In this document: positions 1 through 8,058 of the stretch, one piece after another
Position numbering within the stretch: position 1 is the first letter of the stretch
How the letters are laid out: each line of letters begins with the position of its first letter
NCBI GenBank assembly: GCA_947244325.1
Contig: CAMXJY010000001.1
Span: forward strand, 62,001 to 126,000
DNA: 64,000 nucleotides
Reading direction: 5' to 3'
From: an uncultured Clostridium sp.
Lineage (GTDB): Bacteria; Bacillota; Clostridia; TANB77; CAG-508
The notes under the pieces: generated by a model
Database searches by the model: none
Told to the model about the DNA's origin: nothing
The model's input: only the letters and a program-made list of their open reading frames with translations
Translations under genes and position numbers: made by a program

Positions 1-207
1 ATCTACTATTTGTTTTATTCTTCTTCTAGCTGATAACCTAAAATGATTACCACAATTCGGACAAACACTAAAATTCTCATGCAAAGTGTCTTTATACAAT
101 ATTTCATTACATTTATCACATTTTACCCATTTTCCAACTGGAATATCAACTTTATTTTCTTTATTATCATCAGGATTATTTCTCTTTTTTAATTTATCTA
201 TTATCAT
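1..207 (-). CDS. accD: Acetyl-CoA carboxylase carboxyltransferase subunit beta, N-terminal part (cut by window edge)
   Basis: This partial gene covers the first 69 codons and runs off the left edge. The translation starts MIIDKLKKRN and carries a zinc-ribbon of the form W-x-K-C-x2-C followed by C-P-x-C-G-x-H, which is the hallmark N-terminus of AccD. AccD forms, with AccA, the carboxyltransferase that moves CO2 from biotin on AccB to acetyl-CoA, giving malonyl-CoA. The start ATG at 207 is preceded by AAAGGAAAG. It follows accC by 37 bases on the same strand, so the two are co-transcribed. The catalytic domain is outside the window. The frame is too short for a simple ORF list, but the family assignment is firm. 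Confidence 0.9.
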   Translation of the reverse strand, partial: MIIDKLKKRNNPDDNKENKVDIPVGKWVKCDKCNEILYKDTLHENFSVCPNCGNHFRLSARRRIKQIVD

Positions 208-244
208 GATACTTTCCTTTCTTATTTGCTAAAGATAGTTAATT

Positions 245-1594
245 TTATTTAGCATCTTTAAGCATTTTACTAATAAATGATGTATCAAAATTTCCAGCTA
301 TAAAGTCTTCATCTTCAAGTATTCTATAAAGAAAATCAATATTTGTATCTATTCCATCTATAATACATTCTTCTAATGCTCTTTTCATTTTTGAAATAGC
401 ATCATATCGATTTTCTGCATGAACAATTATTTTAGCAATCATTGAATCATATGTAGGTGGAATCTTATATCCAGAATAAACTGATGTATCAACTCTTACA
501 CCATTTCCACCTGGTAAGTTTAATCCTTTAATTTCTCCTGGACAAGGCATAAAGTTTTTATCTGGATTTTCTGCATTAACTCTACATTCAATACTATGTC
601 CTCTAAAATTTATGTCTTCTTGTTTAAATCTTAATTTTTCCCCTGATGCAATTCTTATCTGTTCTTTAACTATATCAATACCAGTAACCCATTCTGTAAC
701 TGGATGCTCAACTTGAATTCTAGTATTCATTTCCATAAAATAAAAGTTTTTATCTTTATCTACTAGAAATTCTATTGTTCCTGCATTATAATATTTTGAT
801 GCCTTTACTGCTTTAATTGCTGCCTCTCCCATCTTTTTTCTTAAGTTATCATCTAAAACTGTTGATGGACTTTCTTCTAAAACTTTTTGATTTCTTCTTT
901 GTACTGAACAATCTCTTTCTCCTAAATGAACTACATTTCCATGTTCATCTGCTAAAATTTGTATTTCAACATGTCTTGGATTTACAATAAACTTTTCCAT
1001 ATAAATTTCATCATCATTAAAAGAAACTTTTGCTTCTTGTTTTACGATATTATAAGCTGATTCTAAATCTTTCATCTCTTCTACTAATCTGATTCCTTTT
1101 CCGCCACCACCAGCTGAAGCTTTAAGCATAATTGGAAATCCTATTTTTTTTGCAATTTCTTTTGCATCTTCTACATTTTTAATACTTCCTTCAGAACCAG
1201 GTATAACAGGAACTCCTGCTGATTTCATAAGTTCTTTACTATTTGATTTATTTCCCATTAAATCAATAACTTTATATGATGGACCTATAAATTTTAAATT
1301 ACTTTCTTCACACATTTTTGCGAAGTCAGAATTTTCTGACAAAAAGCCAAATCCTGGATGTATACTATCTGCACCAGAAAGGCTTGCAGCTTCTAAAATA
1401 TTTTTTATATTTAAGTAGCTTTTTGCAGAATTCGCAGGTCCTACGCATACTGCTTCATCAGCAAGTTTAGTATGCAGACTATCTTTATCTGCTTCAGAAT
1501 ATATTGCTACAGTTCTTATATTCATTTCTCTACATGCTCTTATTATTCTTACAGCAATCTCTCCACGATTTGCTATTAATACTTTATTTAACAT
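245..1594 (-). CDS. accC: Biotin carboxylase subunit of acetyl-CoA carboxylase
   Basis: AccC carboxylates the biotin carried by AccB using ATP and bicarbonate, the first half of malonyl-CoA synthesis. The 449-aa length is typical. An N-terminal biotin-carboxylase fold begins MLNKVLIANRGEIAVRI. The ATP-grasp domain follows with the glycine-rich loop AGGGGKGIRLV near residue 163 and the catalytic EMNTRIQVEHPVTE segment near residue 290. AAAGGAGA precedes the ATG. Downstream is accD. Upstream, instead of abutting fabZ as in typical Firmicute fab operons, it is separated from it by about 1.2 kb holding two opposite-strand genes. A plausible minus-strand promoter (TTGCAA, 16 bp, TATTAT at 1624-1651) could drive accCD separately. 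Confidence 0.97.
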   Translation of the reverse strand: MLNKVLIANRGEIAVRIIRACREMNIRTVAIYSEADKDSLHTKLADEAVCVGPANSAKSYLNIKNILEAASLSGADSIHPGFGFLSENSDFAKMCEESNLKFIGPSYKVIDLMGNKSNSKELMKSAGVPVIPGSEGSIKNVEDAKEIAKKIGFPIMLKASAGGGGKGIRLVEEMKDLESAYNIVKQEAKVSFNDDEIYMEKFIVNPRHVEIQILADEHGNVVHLGERDCSVQRRNQKVLEESPSTVLDDNLRKKMGEAAIKAVKASKYYNAGTIEFLVDKDKNFYFMEMNTRIQVEHPVTEWVTGIDIVKEQIRIASGEKLRFKQEDINFRGHSIECRVNAENPDKNFMPCPGEIKGLNLPGGNGVRVDTSVYSGYKIPPTYDSMIAKIIVHAENRYDAISKMKRALEECIIDGIDTNIDFLYRILEDEDFIAGNFDTSFISKMLKDAK

Positions 1595-1611
1595 CTTAAG
1601 GTCTCCTTTTA

Positions 1612-1640
1612 TTTACAATTTACATAATATATGGTATAAT
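1612..1640 (+). promoter_or_regulatory. SigA-type promoter of the inserted cassette, facing the accC promoter
   Basis: TTTACA (1612-1617), a 17-bp spacer and TATAAT (1635-1640), with TGG just before the -10 (extended -10), precede the gene at 1675. The minus-strand candidate promoter for accC (TTGCAA 1651-1646, TATTAT 1629-1624) overlaps it, so the two divergent units may compete for polymerase. Confidence 0.75.
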
Positions 1641-1674
1641 TAAAGTTGCAAAAAAATATGAAAGGTGTGGTTCT

Positions 1675-2124
1675 ATGAAAAATTTCTATAACTACATACG
1701 GCACTTACAGTTAATTAACTGGCATATCTGTCGGTATTCACTGAAAGCGCTGCATTGTAGCTTTAACGGGGATTTATTTCTTCCAAGTGCAATGCATCAC
1801 ACGGAAGAATATTATTTTAAAAAGTCAGCTGAAAATGGCACTCTCATGTCAAACGAATTTTCTGAAGATGATATGGGAGCCTATGAATACGATTGTTGTG
1901 TGATATATCTTAAAAATCTCAGAACAACTTTATTCAAAAAAGGCTTTTTAAATAGCAACTATCAACTTGAGTTTTCAGAAGCAAAAAATAATTTAACATC
2001 TGATCTTATTCTTTGTCCGTTTGCAAATTGTTTTTATACAGTTGCAAAAAAATGCGGATTTAAAGTAATTGACGAATGTTTTTCTGAAAACACTTTTATT
2101 TACACTTTGTGTAGTGATCTATAG
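1675..2124 (+). CDS. Protein of unknown function, first gene of an inserted cassette
   Basis: I do not recognise this 149-aa protein. It starts MKNFYNYIRHLQ behind AAAGGTG and has no membrane segment or clear motif; the C-terminal half has several Cys (CCVIYL, LCPFANCFYTVAKKCGF). It is followed 12 bases later by the P-loop gene at 2137, so they form one unit with its own promoter and terminator. The base composition is richer in G+C than the neighbours and the reading frame contains two in-frame CGG codons (1699, 1732), a codon otherwise absent from resident genes here. This supports recent acquisition. It could be an antitoxin-like or substrate partner of the P-loop protein; that is inference from position only. 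Confidence 0.65.
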   Translation: MKNFYNYIRHLQLINWHICRYSLKALHCSFNGDLFLPSAMHHTEEYYFKKSAENGTLMSNEFSEDDMGAYEYDCCVIYLKNLRTTLFKKGFLNSNYQLEFSEAKNNLTSDLILCPFANCFYTVAKKCGFKVIDECFSENTFIYTLCSDL

Positions 2125-2136
2125 AGGAGAATATCT

Positions 2137-2706
2137 ATGGCAGAAATTATTTGGAATCCAAGTAACATTGAGGTTCCACCAAATTCCGCTGTGCTCTTGT
2201 GCGGGGCACAAAACAGTGGTAAAAGTACCTTTGCAAATAGTCATTTTGAAAAATCTATAATCCTTTCAAGTGACAACTTCTTTCTTGAAGTGGCGAAAAA
2301 AAATGCTAATAATCATTTGGCAACCGCTACTTCAGTTTTAGAAGAAGCAGAAGGTATTCTTGTAAAAAGAATTTCAGAAATGTCTGGAAAAATTATAGTT
2401 ATTGATGATGTATCTCCAGAGTTTGATTTTCGAGTGGGAACAATTGATTTCGTTAGAGATTATTTTGATAATATAATAATAGTTTCATTCTCAATCGAGA
2501 TTAAAGAATTATTATCAAGAAAAGTAAAACCAAATAATCCATCAAAAATGAAATTTGGATTTATCTCGCCCACCAAAGATCAAATCCTACTTACTGCTCT
2601 TACAGTAAATGAACAAATACGCTCTGGGAAAATCAATTCAAAAGTAGATCAAAGCTATGTATTTACATCCAGCAAATCTGCTGATGATTGTAAGGTGTCT
2701 TTCTAA
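2137..2706 (+). CDS. P-loop ATPase related to polynucleotide kinases (AAA_33-like)
   Basis: The 189-aa protein has a Walker A motif GAQNSGKST at residues 23-31, then SSDNFF near 46, as in the P-loop kinase fold of polynucleotide kinases and zeta-type toxins. A second block, IVIDDVSPEFDFR near 87, lies where PNKP-type kinases have their VxDATN-x-R segment; the usual Ala-Thr-Asn is replaced by Asp-Val-Ser. A lid region rich in Lys/Arg follows. It may phosphorylate a nucleic-acid end or a small molecule; the substrate is not deducible. The ATG follows AGAGGAGA. It is the second gene of an opposite-strand cassette sitting inside the fab operon and ends just before a strong terminator. Confidence 0.7.
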   Translation: MAEIIWNPSNIEVPPNSAVLLCGAQNSGKSTFANSHFEKSIILSSDNFFLEVAKKNANNHLATATSVLEEAEGILVKRISEMSGKIIVIDDVSPEFDFRVGTIDFVRDYFDNIIIVSFSIEIKELLSRKVKPNNPSKMKFGFISPTKDQILLTALTVNEQIRSGKINSKVDQSYVFTSSKSADDCKVSF

Positions 2707-2731
2707 AATTCTGAATTTCTTTAATTTTCTT

Positions 2732-2754
2732 GGGCCGAAAGGCCCCCTTTTTTT
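2732..2754 (+). terminator. Intrinsic terminator of the inserted cassette
   Basis: GGGCC, loop GAAA, GGCCC and a run of seven T form a compact terminator in the plus direction, 26 bases after the P-loop gene. The minus strand lacks a T run after the stem, so fab transcripts need not stop here. Confidence 0.9.
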
Positions 2755-2805
2755 ATATGAAAGCTCTTACTGAATAAAAGCTTTTTACAAATTTATAACA
2801 CCTTC

Positions 2806-3231
2806 TTATCCAACTATTGCAAATGTAAGTTCACCTTTTGCAGCTACTTTCCCATCAACAGTCGCTATAGCTTCACCTACACCAACTGGTCCTTTTGTTT
2901 TTATTATTTTAACTTCTAATTTTAAAACGTCTCCTGGAACAACTTGCTTTTTAAATCTTAATTTATCAATTCCGCCAAATAAAGCATTTTTGCCTTTATT
3001 TTCTTCCATAGAAAGAATTGCTACTGCTCCAGTTTGAGCTAAAGCTTCAACTATTAAAACACCTGGCATAATTGGTTGACCAGGAAAATGTCCTTGAAAA
3101 TGAGGTTCATTTATACAAACATTTTTGTAAGCTACAGCACTTTCTCCTGGTGTATATTCTTCAACTCTATCAATCATTAAAAATGGTGCTCTTTGTGGAA
3201 TTATTTTCATTATTTCATTTATATCTAACAT
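2806..3231 (-). CDS. fabZ: 3-hydroxyacyl-ACP dehydratase
   Basis: FabZ removes water from 3-hydroxyacyl-ACP to give trans-2-enoyl-ACP in the FAS-II cycle. The 141-aa length is standard. The single hot-dog domain contains [20 protein letters not shown], with catalytic His48 and Glu62, and the opening [12 protein letters not shown] typical of FabZ rather than FabA. It lies 17 bases after accB within the fab operon. No isomerase function can be inferred from sequence. Confidence 0.97.
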   Translation of the reverse strand: MLDINEIMKIIPQRAPFLMIDRVEEYTPGESAVAYKNVCINEPHFQGHFPGQPIMPGVLIVEALAQTGAVAILSMEENKGKNALFGGIDKLRFKKQVVPGDVLKLEVKIIKTKGPVGVGEAIATVDGKVAAKGELTFAIVG

Positions 3232-3248
3232 GTTATTTTCTCCATTTC

Positions 3249-3722
3249 TTATTTTATAACAAACAATGGCTTTCCATAGTCTACCATTTCTTCATCTTTA
3301 ACTAATATATCAACTATTTCTCCATCATATTCTGACTCAATTTCATTCATAAGTTTCATAGCTTCAATAATACAAAGCGTATCTCCTTTTTTTACTTTAC
3401 TACCAATCTTTACAAAAGGCTCACTAGAAGGAGATGATTTTGAATAAAAAGTTCCAACCATAGGTGATTTAACAGTTTTTCCTTCAACTTCTTGTTTCTT
3501 ATTTTCAACTACATTTGTATTATTAACATTAACTTCTTGCACAGGAACTTGAGGCACATTAGAAACTGGCATAACTTGAGGTTGAATCATTGGAACATTT
3601 TGAATTTTGTCAGAATCTTTTTTCATTTTAATCTTAATACCATCTTGAAATTCTATCTCCATTTCAGTTAACTTAGAATTTCCCATCTCATCCATAAGTT
3701 TTTTTATTTCTTTATATTCCAT
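3249..3722 (-). CDS. accB: Biotin carboxyl carrier protein of acetyl-CoA carboxylase
   Basis: AccB carries the covalently bound biotin that shuttles CO2 between AccC and AccD/AccA. The 157-aa chain has an N-terminal helical part, a Pro/Val/Gln/Asn-rich linker at about residues 42-85, and a biotinyl-lipoyl domain at about 86-157. The biotinylation site is EAMKLMNE with Lys123. The expected modifying enzyme is the BirA homologue at 45 kb. It sits between fabF and fabZ, the usual Firmicute order. The start is preceded by AAAGGAAAT. Confidence 0.97.
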   Translation of the reverse strand: MEYKEIKKLMDEMGNSKLTEMEIEFQDGIKIKMKKDSDKIQNVPMIQPQVMPVSNVPQVPVQEVNVNNTNVVENKKQEVEGKTVKSPMVGTFYSKSSPSSEPFVKIGSKVKKGDTLCIIEAMKLMNEIESEYDGEIVDILVKDEEMVDYGKPLFVIK

Positions 3723-3755
3723 CTTAATTTCCTTTCATAAATAAAATTATATAAA

Positions 3756-4994
3756 TTAATCAATATATTTTTTTAATATAATAGAACTATTATGTCCTCC
3801 AAAACCTAAAGAATTAGACATAGCCACATTAACTTCCATTTTTCTTGCTTCATTTGGAACAATATCTAAATCACATTCTTCGTCAGGAACTTTATATCCG
3901 ATAGTTGGTGGTACAATATTTTCTTCTATTGCTTTAGCACATACTATTGCTTCAACTCCACCTGCTGCTCCTAATAAATGTCCTGTATGTCCTTTAGTAG
4001 AACTTACCATTACACTTTTACTTGCTTCTCCTAAAGCTGTTTTTACAGCTGAAGTTTCAAAAGAATCATTTATATGTGTAGATGTTCCATGTGCATTTAT
4101 ATATGTTATATCTTCTGGTTTCATTTTAGCATCTAAAATAGCATTTTTCATTGCTCTTGCACCACCTTCTCCGTTTGGTGCTGGAGATGTAATATGATAA
4201 GCATCTGAAGATGCTCCATATCCAACAAGCTCTGCATATATTTTAGCTCCTCTTTTTTTAGCATGTTCTAATTCTTCTAAAATTATTACACCAGCTCCTT
4301 CTCCCATTACAAATCCACTTCTCTCTTTATCAAATGGAATACTAGCTCTTGTTTTATCAGTAGCTTGTGATAATGCTTTTATATTTGTAAATCCTGCAAT
4401 TCCTGTTGGTGTAATAGAAGCTTCTGTTCCACCTGCAAGCATAACTTCTTGATAACCATGTTTTATTATTCTATAACATTCTCCTATAGTATGTGTTGCA
4501 CTAGCACATGCAGTTGTCATACAAAAAGACTCACCTTTTGCTCCTATTTCTATAGCAACATTTCCTGTTGCCATATTATTAATTGCCATTGGAATATACA
4601 TTGGAGAAATTCTATCTGGTCCTTTTTCTGATAATATATTACTACTATTTTCTATAGTTTGTAATCCACCTATACCAGAGCTTATAGCTACACCAAAGCG
4701 AGTAGCGTCGATTTCCTCCATATTTATTTTGCTATCAGCAATCGCTTCTTTAGCAGCTACCATAGCAAGTTGAGAATATCTATCTAATCTTTTAGCCGCT
4801 TTTTTATCTAAAACTTCTTCTGGATTAAATCCTTTTACTTCTCCTGCAAGTTTTACTTTAAAATCTGTAGTATCAAATAATGTTATTTCATCAATACCAC
4901 ATTTGCCATCTACAATCCCTTTCCAAAATTCGTCTACATTATTTCCAATAGGAGTAATTGCTCCAAGTCCTGTTATTACAACTCTTCTTTCCAT
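3756..4994 (-). CDS. fabF: 3-oxoacyl-ACP synthase II
   Basis: FabF condenses malonyl-ACP with a growing acyl-ACP, extending the chain by two carbons. The 412-aa protein has the thiolase fold with the Cys163 nucleophile in TTACASATH, the first catalytic His in NAHGTST near 303 and the second in STKGHTGHLLGAAGG near 340. An opening VVITGLGAITPIGN is diagnostic. It lies 24 bases after fabG and 33 before accB, clearly in one operon. No anomalies are seen. Confidence 0.97.
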   Translation of the reverse strand: MERRVVITGLGAITPIGNNVDEFWKGIVDGKCGIDEITLFDTTDFKVKLAGEVKGFNPEEVLDKKAAKRLDRYSQLAMVAAKEAIADSKINMEEIDATRFGVAISSGIGGLQTIENSSNILSEKGPDRISPMYIPMAINNMATGNVAIEIGAKGESFCMTTACASATHTIGECYRIIKHGYQEVMLAGGTEASITPTGIAGFTNIKALSQATDKTRASIPFDKERSGFVMGEGAGVIILEELEHAKKRGAKIYAELVGYGASSDAYHITSPAPNGEGGARAMKNAILDAKMKPEDITYINAHGTSTHINDSFETSAVKTALGEASKSVMVSSTKGHTGHLLGAAGGVEAIVCAKAIEENIVPPTIGYKVPDEECDLDIVPNEARKMEVNVAMSNSLGFGGHNSSIILKKYID

Positions 4995-5018
4995 TTTTCT
5001 TATCCTTTCTAACTAAAA

Positions 5019-5765
5019 TTACATTAACATTCCACCATCAACATTAATTACTTGACCTGTTATATAACTACTATCTTCTGATGCTAAAAATTTAACTACA
5101 TTTGCTATATCTTTTGCACTTCCCATTCTCTTTAAAGGAATTTGATTATTTATACTTTCTTTTACATTATCTGATAAAACTGATGTCATATCTGTTGCTA
5201 TAAATCCTGGTGCAACAGCATTTACTAAGATATTTCTACTTGAAACTTCTTTTGCTAAACTTTTTGTAAATCCAATTATTCCAGCTTTTGATGCAGAATA
5301 ATTAGTTTGACCAGCATTTCCTGAAACACCTACAACAGATGATATATTAATAATTCTACCTGATTTTTGTTTTATCATTAAAGGAATAACGTTTTTTGTA
5401 ACATTAAATGTACCAACTAAATTAACATCTATAACTGATTCAAAATCTTCTTTAGACATTCTCATTAATAATCCATCTTTTGTTATTCCTGCATTATTAA
5501 CTAATACATCAATTTTTCCTAAGGCTTCTACAGTTTCATTTACCATTTTTTCTGTATCTTCAAAACTTGCAACATCTCCTTGAACTAAAGCACATTTAAT
5601 TTTATATTTTGATTCTAATTCTTCTTTCATTTGTTCAATTTCTGTTGTTTTTGTTCTATAATTTATTGAAACATCATATCCATTCTCTGCCAATGTATAA
5701 ACTATTTCTTTTCCAATTCCTCTTGCTGCACCTGTTACTAATGCAACTTTTCTTAAACTCTCCAT
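5019..5765 (-). CDS. fabG: 3-oxoacyl-ACP reductase
   Basis: FabG reduces 3-oxoacyl-ACP with NADPH. The 248-aa short-chain dehydrogenase has the TGAARGIG dinucleotide-binding loop near residue 10, NNAG near 90, the catalytic Ser in ISSVVG near 141 and YSASK near 154. The ATG at 5765 has no Shine-Dalgarno of its own. The only good one (AAAGGAGG) lies about 30 bases upstream and instead serves an eight-codon frame starting GTG at 5792 and ending TAG three bases before fabG. Translation of fabG may therefore depend on reinitiation from that leader frame. Confidence 0.95.
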   Translation of the reverse strand: MESLRKVALVTGAARGIGKEIVYTLAENGYDVSINYRTKTTEIEQMKEELESKYKIKCALVQGDVASFEDTEKMVNETVEALGKIDVLVNNAGITKDGLLMRMSKEDFESVIDVNLVGTFNVTKNVIPLMIKQKSGRIINISSVVGVSGNAGQTNYSASKAGIIGFTKSLAKEVSSRNILVNAVAPGFIATDMTSVLSDNVKESINNQIPLKRMGSAKDIANVVKFLASEDSSYITGQVINVDGGMLM

Positions 5766-5768
5766 AAT

Positions 5769-5792
5769 CTATTTAGTATGATAATTAATCAC
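5769..5792 (-). CDS. Possible leader mini-ORF upstream of fabG
   Basis: A GTG codon four bases after AAAGGAGG opens a frame encoding MINYHTK that stops at TAG, followed by ATT and the fabG ATG in the same frame. It is the only frame served by this strong ribosome site. Whether it is translated is inference; an alternative is that the ribosome site simply acts over a long distance. Confidence 0.4.
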   Translation of the reverse strand: MINYHTK

Positions 5793-5882
5793 ACTTCCTC
5801 CTTTTTATAATAATTAAAATTTTCTATGTAACTAATAATCTATATATAAAATTTTATATTAACTAATATTTTGAACTAAATT

Positions 5883-6812
5883 TTACTTATTTAGCTCTGT
5901 TATTGCATTTTCTAAACTTTCAACATTATTTATATTAATGCAATTAACTTCCTTATCTATTTTTTTCACAAATCCAGTTAAAACCTTTCCAGGTCCTATC
6001 TCAACAAATGTATCAACTCCATTTTCAATCATGTATTTAACAGAATCTGAAAATCTTACTGGATTTATAACATGACTTGCTAAAATTTCTTTAATATTAT
6101 CTGATTCTTTATATTCTGTTGCATCTAAGTTTTTTATAACTTTGCAATCAGGATTTTTTATTTCTATTTTTTCAAGTTCTGCTCTTAAAGCACCAGAAGC
6201 TTTTTCTAATTTTTTAGTGTGGAAAGGTCCACTTGTTTTTAATTCAATTACTCTTTTTGCCCCATCTGCTTTTGCAAGTTCCATAAGTTCATTAATTCCT
6301 TCTCTATCTCCTGAAACAGCTACTTGACCAGGACAATTATAATTTGCTGGAACAGCAAAACCTTTTGTTACTTTCATGCAAACTTTTTCTACATCTTTAT
6401 CTTCCATACCAATAACAGCAGCCATTGCCCAGTCACCTTCTGGAAGTAAGTTTTGCATATATTCTCCTCTTTTTCTAATTACTTTTGAAGCATCTTCTAT
6501 AGAAATACTATTTCCATAAACTAAAGCAGCATATTCTCCTAAACTTAATCCAGCTGTATATTCTGCCTTTATTCCATTTTTATTTAATATTTCTAAGATT
6601 CCTAAACTCATAGCTAATATTGCAATTTGAGTATTTTGAGTTTGAGATAATTCTTCTTCTGAAGTATTAAAAGTTAAATTGGCTATATCTACATTTGCTG
6701 ATTTACTCATTTTCTCATATATATTTTTTACTTCTTCATATTTATCATATAAATCTTTTCCCATACCAAGACTTTGTGCACCTTGACCTGGAAATAAAAA
6801 TGCTGTTTTCAT
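5883..6812 (-). CDS. fabD: Malonyl-CoA:ACP transacylase
   Basis: FabD moves malonyl from CoA to ACP, providing the extender for FabF and FabH. The 309-aa protein shows LFPGQGAQ at the N-terminus, the nucleophile Ser90 in GLSLGEYAAL, the malonyl-binding Arg region KRGEYMQ and the catalytic His in GPFHTK near residue 199. It follows fabH by 65 bases and precedes fabG by 117 bases. The usual acpP and enoyl reductase genes are not found in either gap. The start is preceded by AAGGGAGC. Confidence 0.96.
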   Translation of the reverse strand: MKTAFLFPGQGAQSLGMGKDLYDKYEEVKNIYEKMSKSANVDIANLTFNTSEEELSQTQNTQIAILAMSLGILEILNKNGIKAEYTAGLSLGEYAALVYGNSISIEDASKVIRKRGEYMQNLLPEGDWAMAAVIGMEDKDVEKVCMKVTKGFAVPANYNCPGQVAVSGDREGINELMELAKADGAKRVIELKTSGPFHTKKLEKASGALRAELEKIEIKNPDCKVIKNLDATEYKESDNIKEILASHVINPVRFSDSVKYMIENGVDTFVEIGPGKVLTGFVKKIDKEVNCININNVESLENAITELNK

Positions 6813-6877
6813 TGTTTGCTCCCTTCAAATTATAATAAATTTTATATTCTAGTAATTTTGTTATATTTAATATAATT

Positions 6878-7810
6878 TTATAAATCTATATTTCTAAAAA
6901 TATACTTCCTAAATTTAATCCACCACCATATCCGAACTAAAATTAGTTTATCTCCATCTTTTAAACTTTCAAATATATCATCTAATGCTATTGGTATACT
7001 AGCACAAAATGTATTTCCTATTTTTTCTAAATTACTGTACATTTTACTTTCTTCTATATTTAATTTTTTAGCCATACTTTCTAATATTCTAATATTAGAT
7101 TGATGAGGAATTATATATTTTAAATCTGATATTTTATTATTAGATTTATTTAAAGTATTTTCAATATTTTCTGTAACTTTAGAAACTGCATATTTATAAA
7201 TTGCTTTTCCATTCATATATAACTTTTCACCATTATGACAAGTTAAAATACTTCCATCTTGACCAATACTTTCAATATTACTTATATATTTTTTATTTTT
7301 GCTACTTTTTCCAAGTAGCACAGCTCCTGCACCATCTCCCAATAAAATTGAAGTATTAATATCATCAAAATCTAAAAATTTTGAAATAGTTTCTACTCCA
7401 ATTACTAATGCATATTCTGTTTCATTTAAAATTATATTTTTTCTAGCAATATCAAAAGCATTTATAAATCCACTGCAACCGCAAGAGATATCTAAACACA
7501 TGCATTTCTTTATATCTAGTGCTTTTTGTACTTCAAAACTAATCCCAGGCATAATTCTATCTGAAGATGTACTCGCTACTACAATATTTCCAATCTTTTG
7601 AATATCAAATTCTATCTTTTCTGTTATTTTTCTAGCCACATTAATTGCTAAATCTACTATTGTTTCATCTTTTGTAAAAAATCTATTCTTTACTCCAGTT
7701 CGCTTTACTATCCAGCTATTCTCTAAATCAAATTTTTTATCAAAAAAACTATTCTCTACTTTATTATTTGGAAGATATTTACTTGTAGCTATAATTTTTA
7801 TTGATTCCAT
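6878..7810 (-). CDS. fabH: 3-oxoacyl-ACP synthase III with a +1 frameshift at a CGG codon near its end
   Basis: FabH starts fatty-acid synthesis by condensing acetyl-CoA with malonyl-ACP. The catalytic triad is present: Cys112 (SCGCSGF), His in IIPHQSN near 238 and Asn in GNTFCAS near 268. The conventional frame ends with an atypical tail (VRIWWWIKFRK) and stops at 6878. Skipping the C of CGG at 6934 gives VGYGGGLNLGSIFLEI, the conserved FabH C-terminus, ending at TAG 6886 (307 aa). The frame shift is therefore real in this sequence; whether it is a recoding site, a mutation or an assembly error cannot be decided here. See the CGG finding. It is the first gene of the fab operon. Confidence 0.93.
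   Translation of the reverse strand: MESIKIIATSKYLPNNKVENSFFDKKFDLENSWIVKRTGVKNRFFTKDETIVDLAINVARKITEKIEFDIQKIGNIVVASTSSDRIMPGISFEVQKALDIKKCMCLDISCGCSGFINAFDIARKNIILNETEYALVIGVETISKFLDFDDINTSILLGDGAGAVLLGKSSKNKKYISNIESIGQDGSILTCHNGEKLYMNGKAIYKYAVSKVTENIENTLNKSNNKISDLKYIIPHQSNIRILESMAKKLNIEESKMYSNLEKIGNTFCASIPIALDDIFESLKDGDKLILVRIWWWIKFRKYIFRNIDL
6932..6934 (-). other. CGG codon with +1 frame change in fabH
   Basis: Context on the minus strand is GTT-CGG-ATA-TGG. Reading GTT, skipping C, then GGA-TAT-GGT restores the family-conserved V-G-Y-G-G-G. It is one of only three in-frame CGG codons seen in resident genes of this window. Confidence 0.7.
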
Positions 7811-7853
7811 TTCTATCTCCTTTTTTAATCTTCCTGCTATTTTTTACATTTGA

Positions 7854-7902
7854 ATTATAGCATATCCCTCTTCAAAAAATAATTGGTCTAACTGGTCAGT
7901 TT
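7854..7902 (-). promoter_or_regulatory. Promoter and possible operator of the fab operon
   Basis: On the minus strand an extended -10 (TGC-TATAAT, 7862-7854) lies 43 bases upstream of fabH. The -35 region is weak (TTATTT around 7882-7877). Immediately upstream are two GACCA half-sites in tandem (7885-7898, core TGACCAGTTAGACCA), which could bind a TetR/MarR-type lipid regulator; this is inference. No FapR- or FabT-like consensus was recognised. Confidence 0.45.
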
Positions 7903-7994
7903 AAATAAAACTTAATTACATTTTTTTACAAAAAACGAGTTAAAATTGTATTTGTAAAAAACTTTAGCAAGCATAATTATCTTTGTATAAATAA

Positions 7995-8040
7995 AATACA
8001 CCTTAAATATTAGAATTAATCTAATATCTAAGATGTATTT
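7995..8040 (-). terminator. Terminator of the gene at 8059
   Basis: Arms of about 19 bases (AAATACAYCTTA-rich) separated by a 7-base loop are followed on the minus strand by a T-rich stretch. It ends the transcript of the large anchored protein and separates it from the fab promoter. Confidence 0.7.
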
Positions 8041-8058
8041 TAAATCTTTTATTTTAAA

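Noticed and set aside
1699..1734. Fourth and fifth CGG frame changes in the gene at 1675
   Set aside because: Skipping the C at the first CGG leads to a stop within five codons, so these CGG codons are read in frame; the gene appears foreign.
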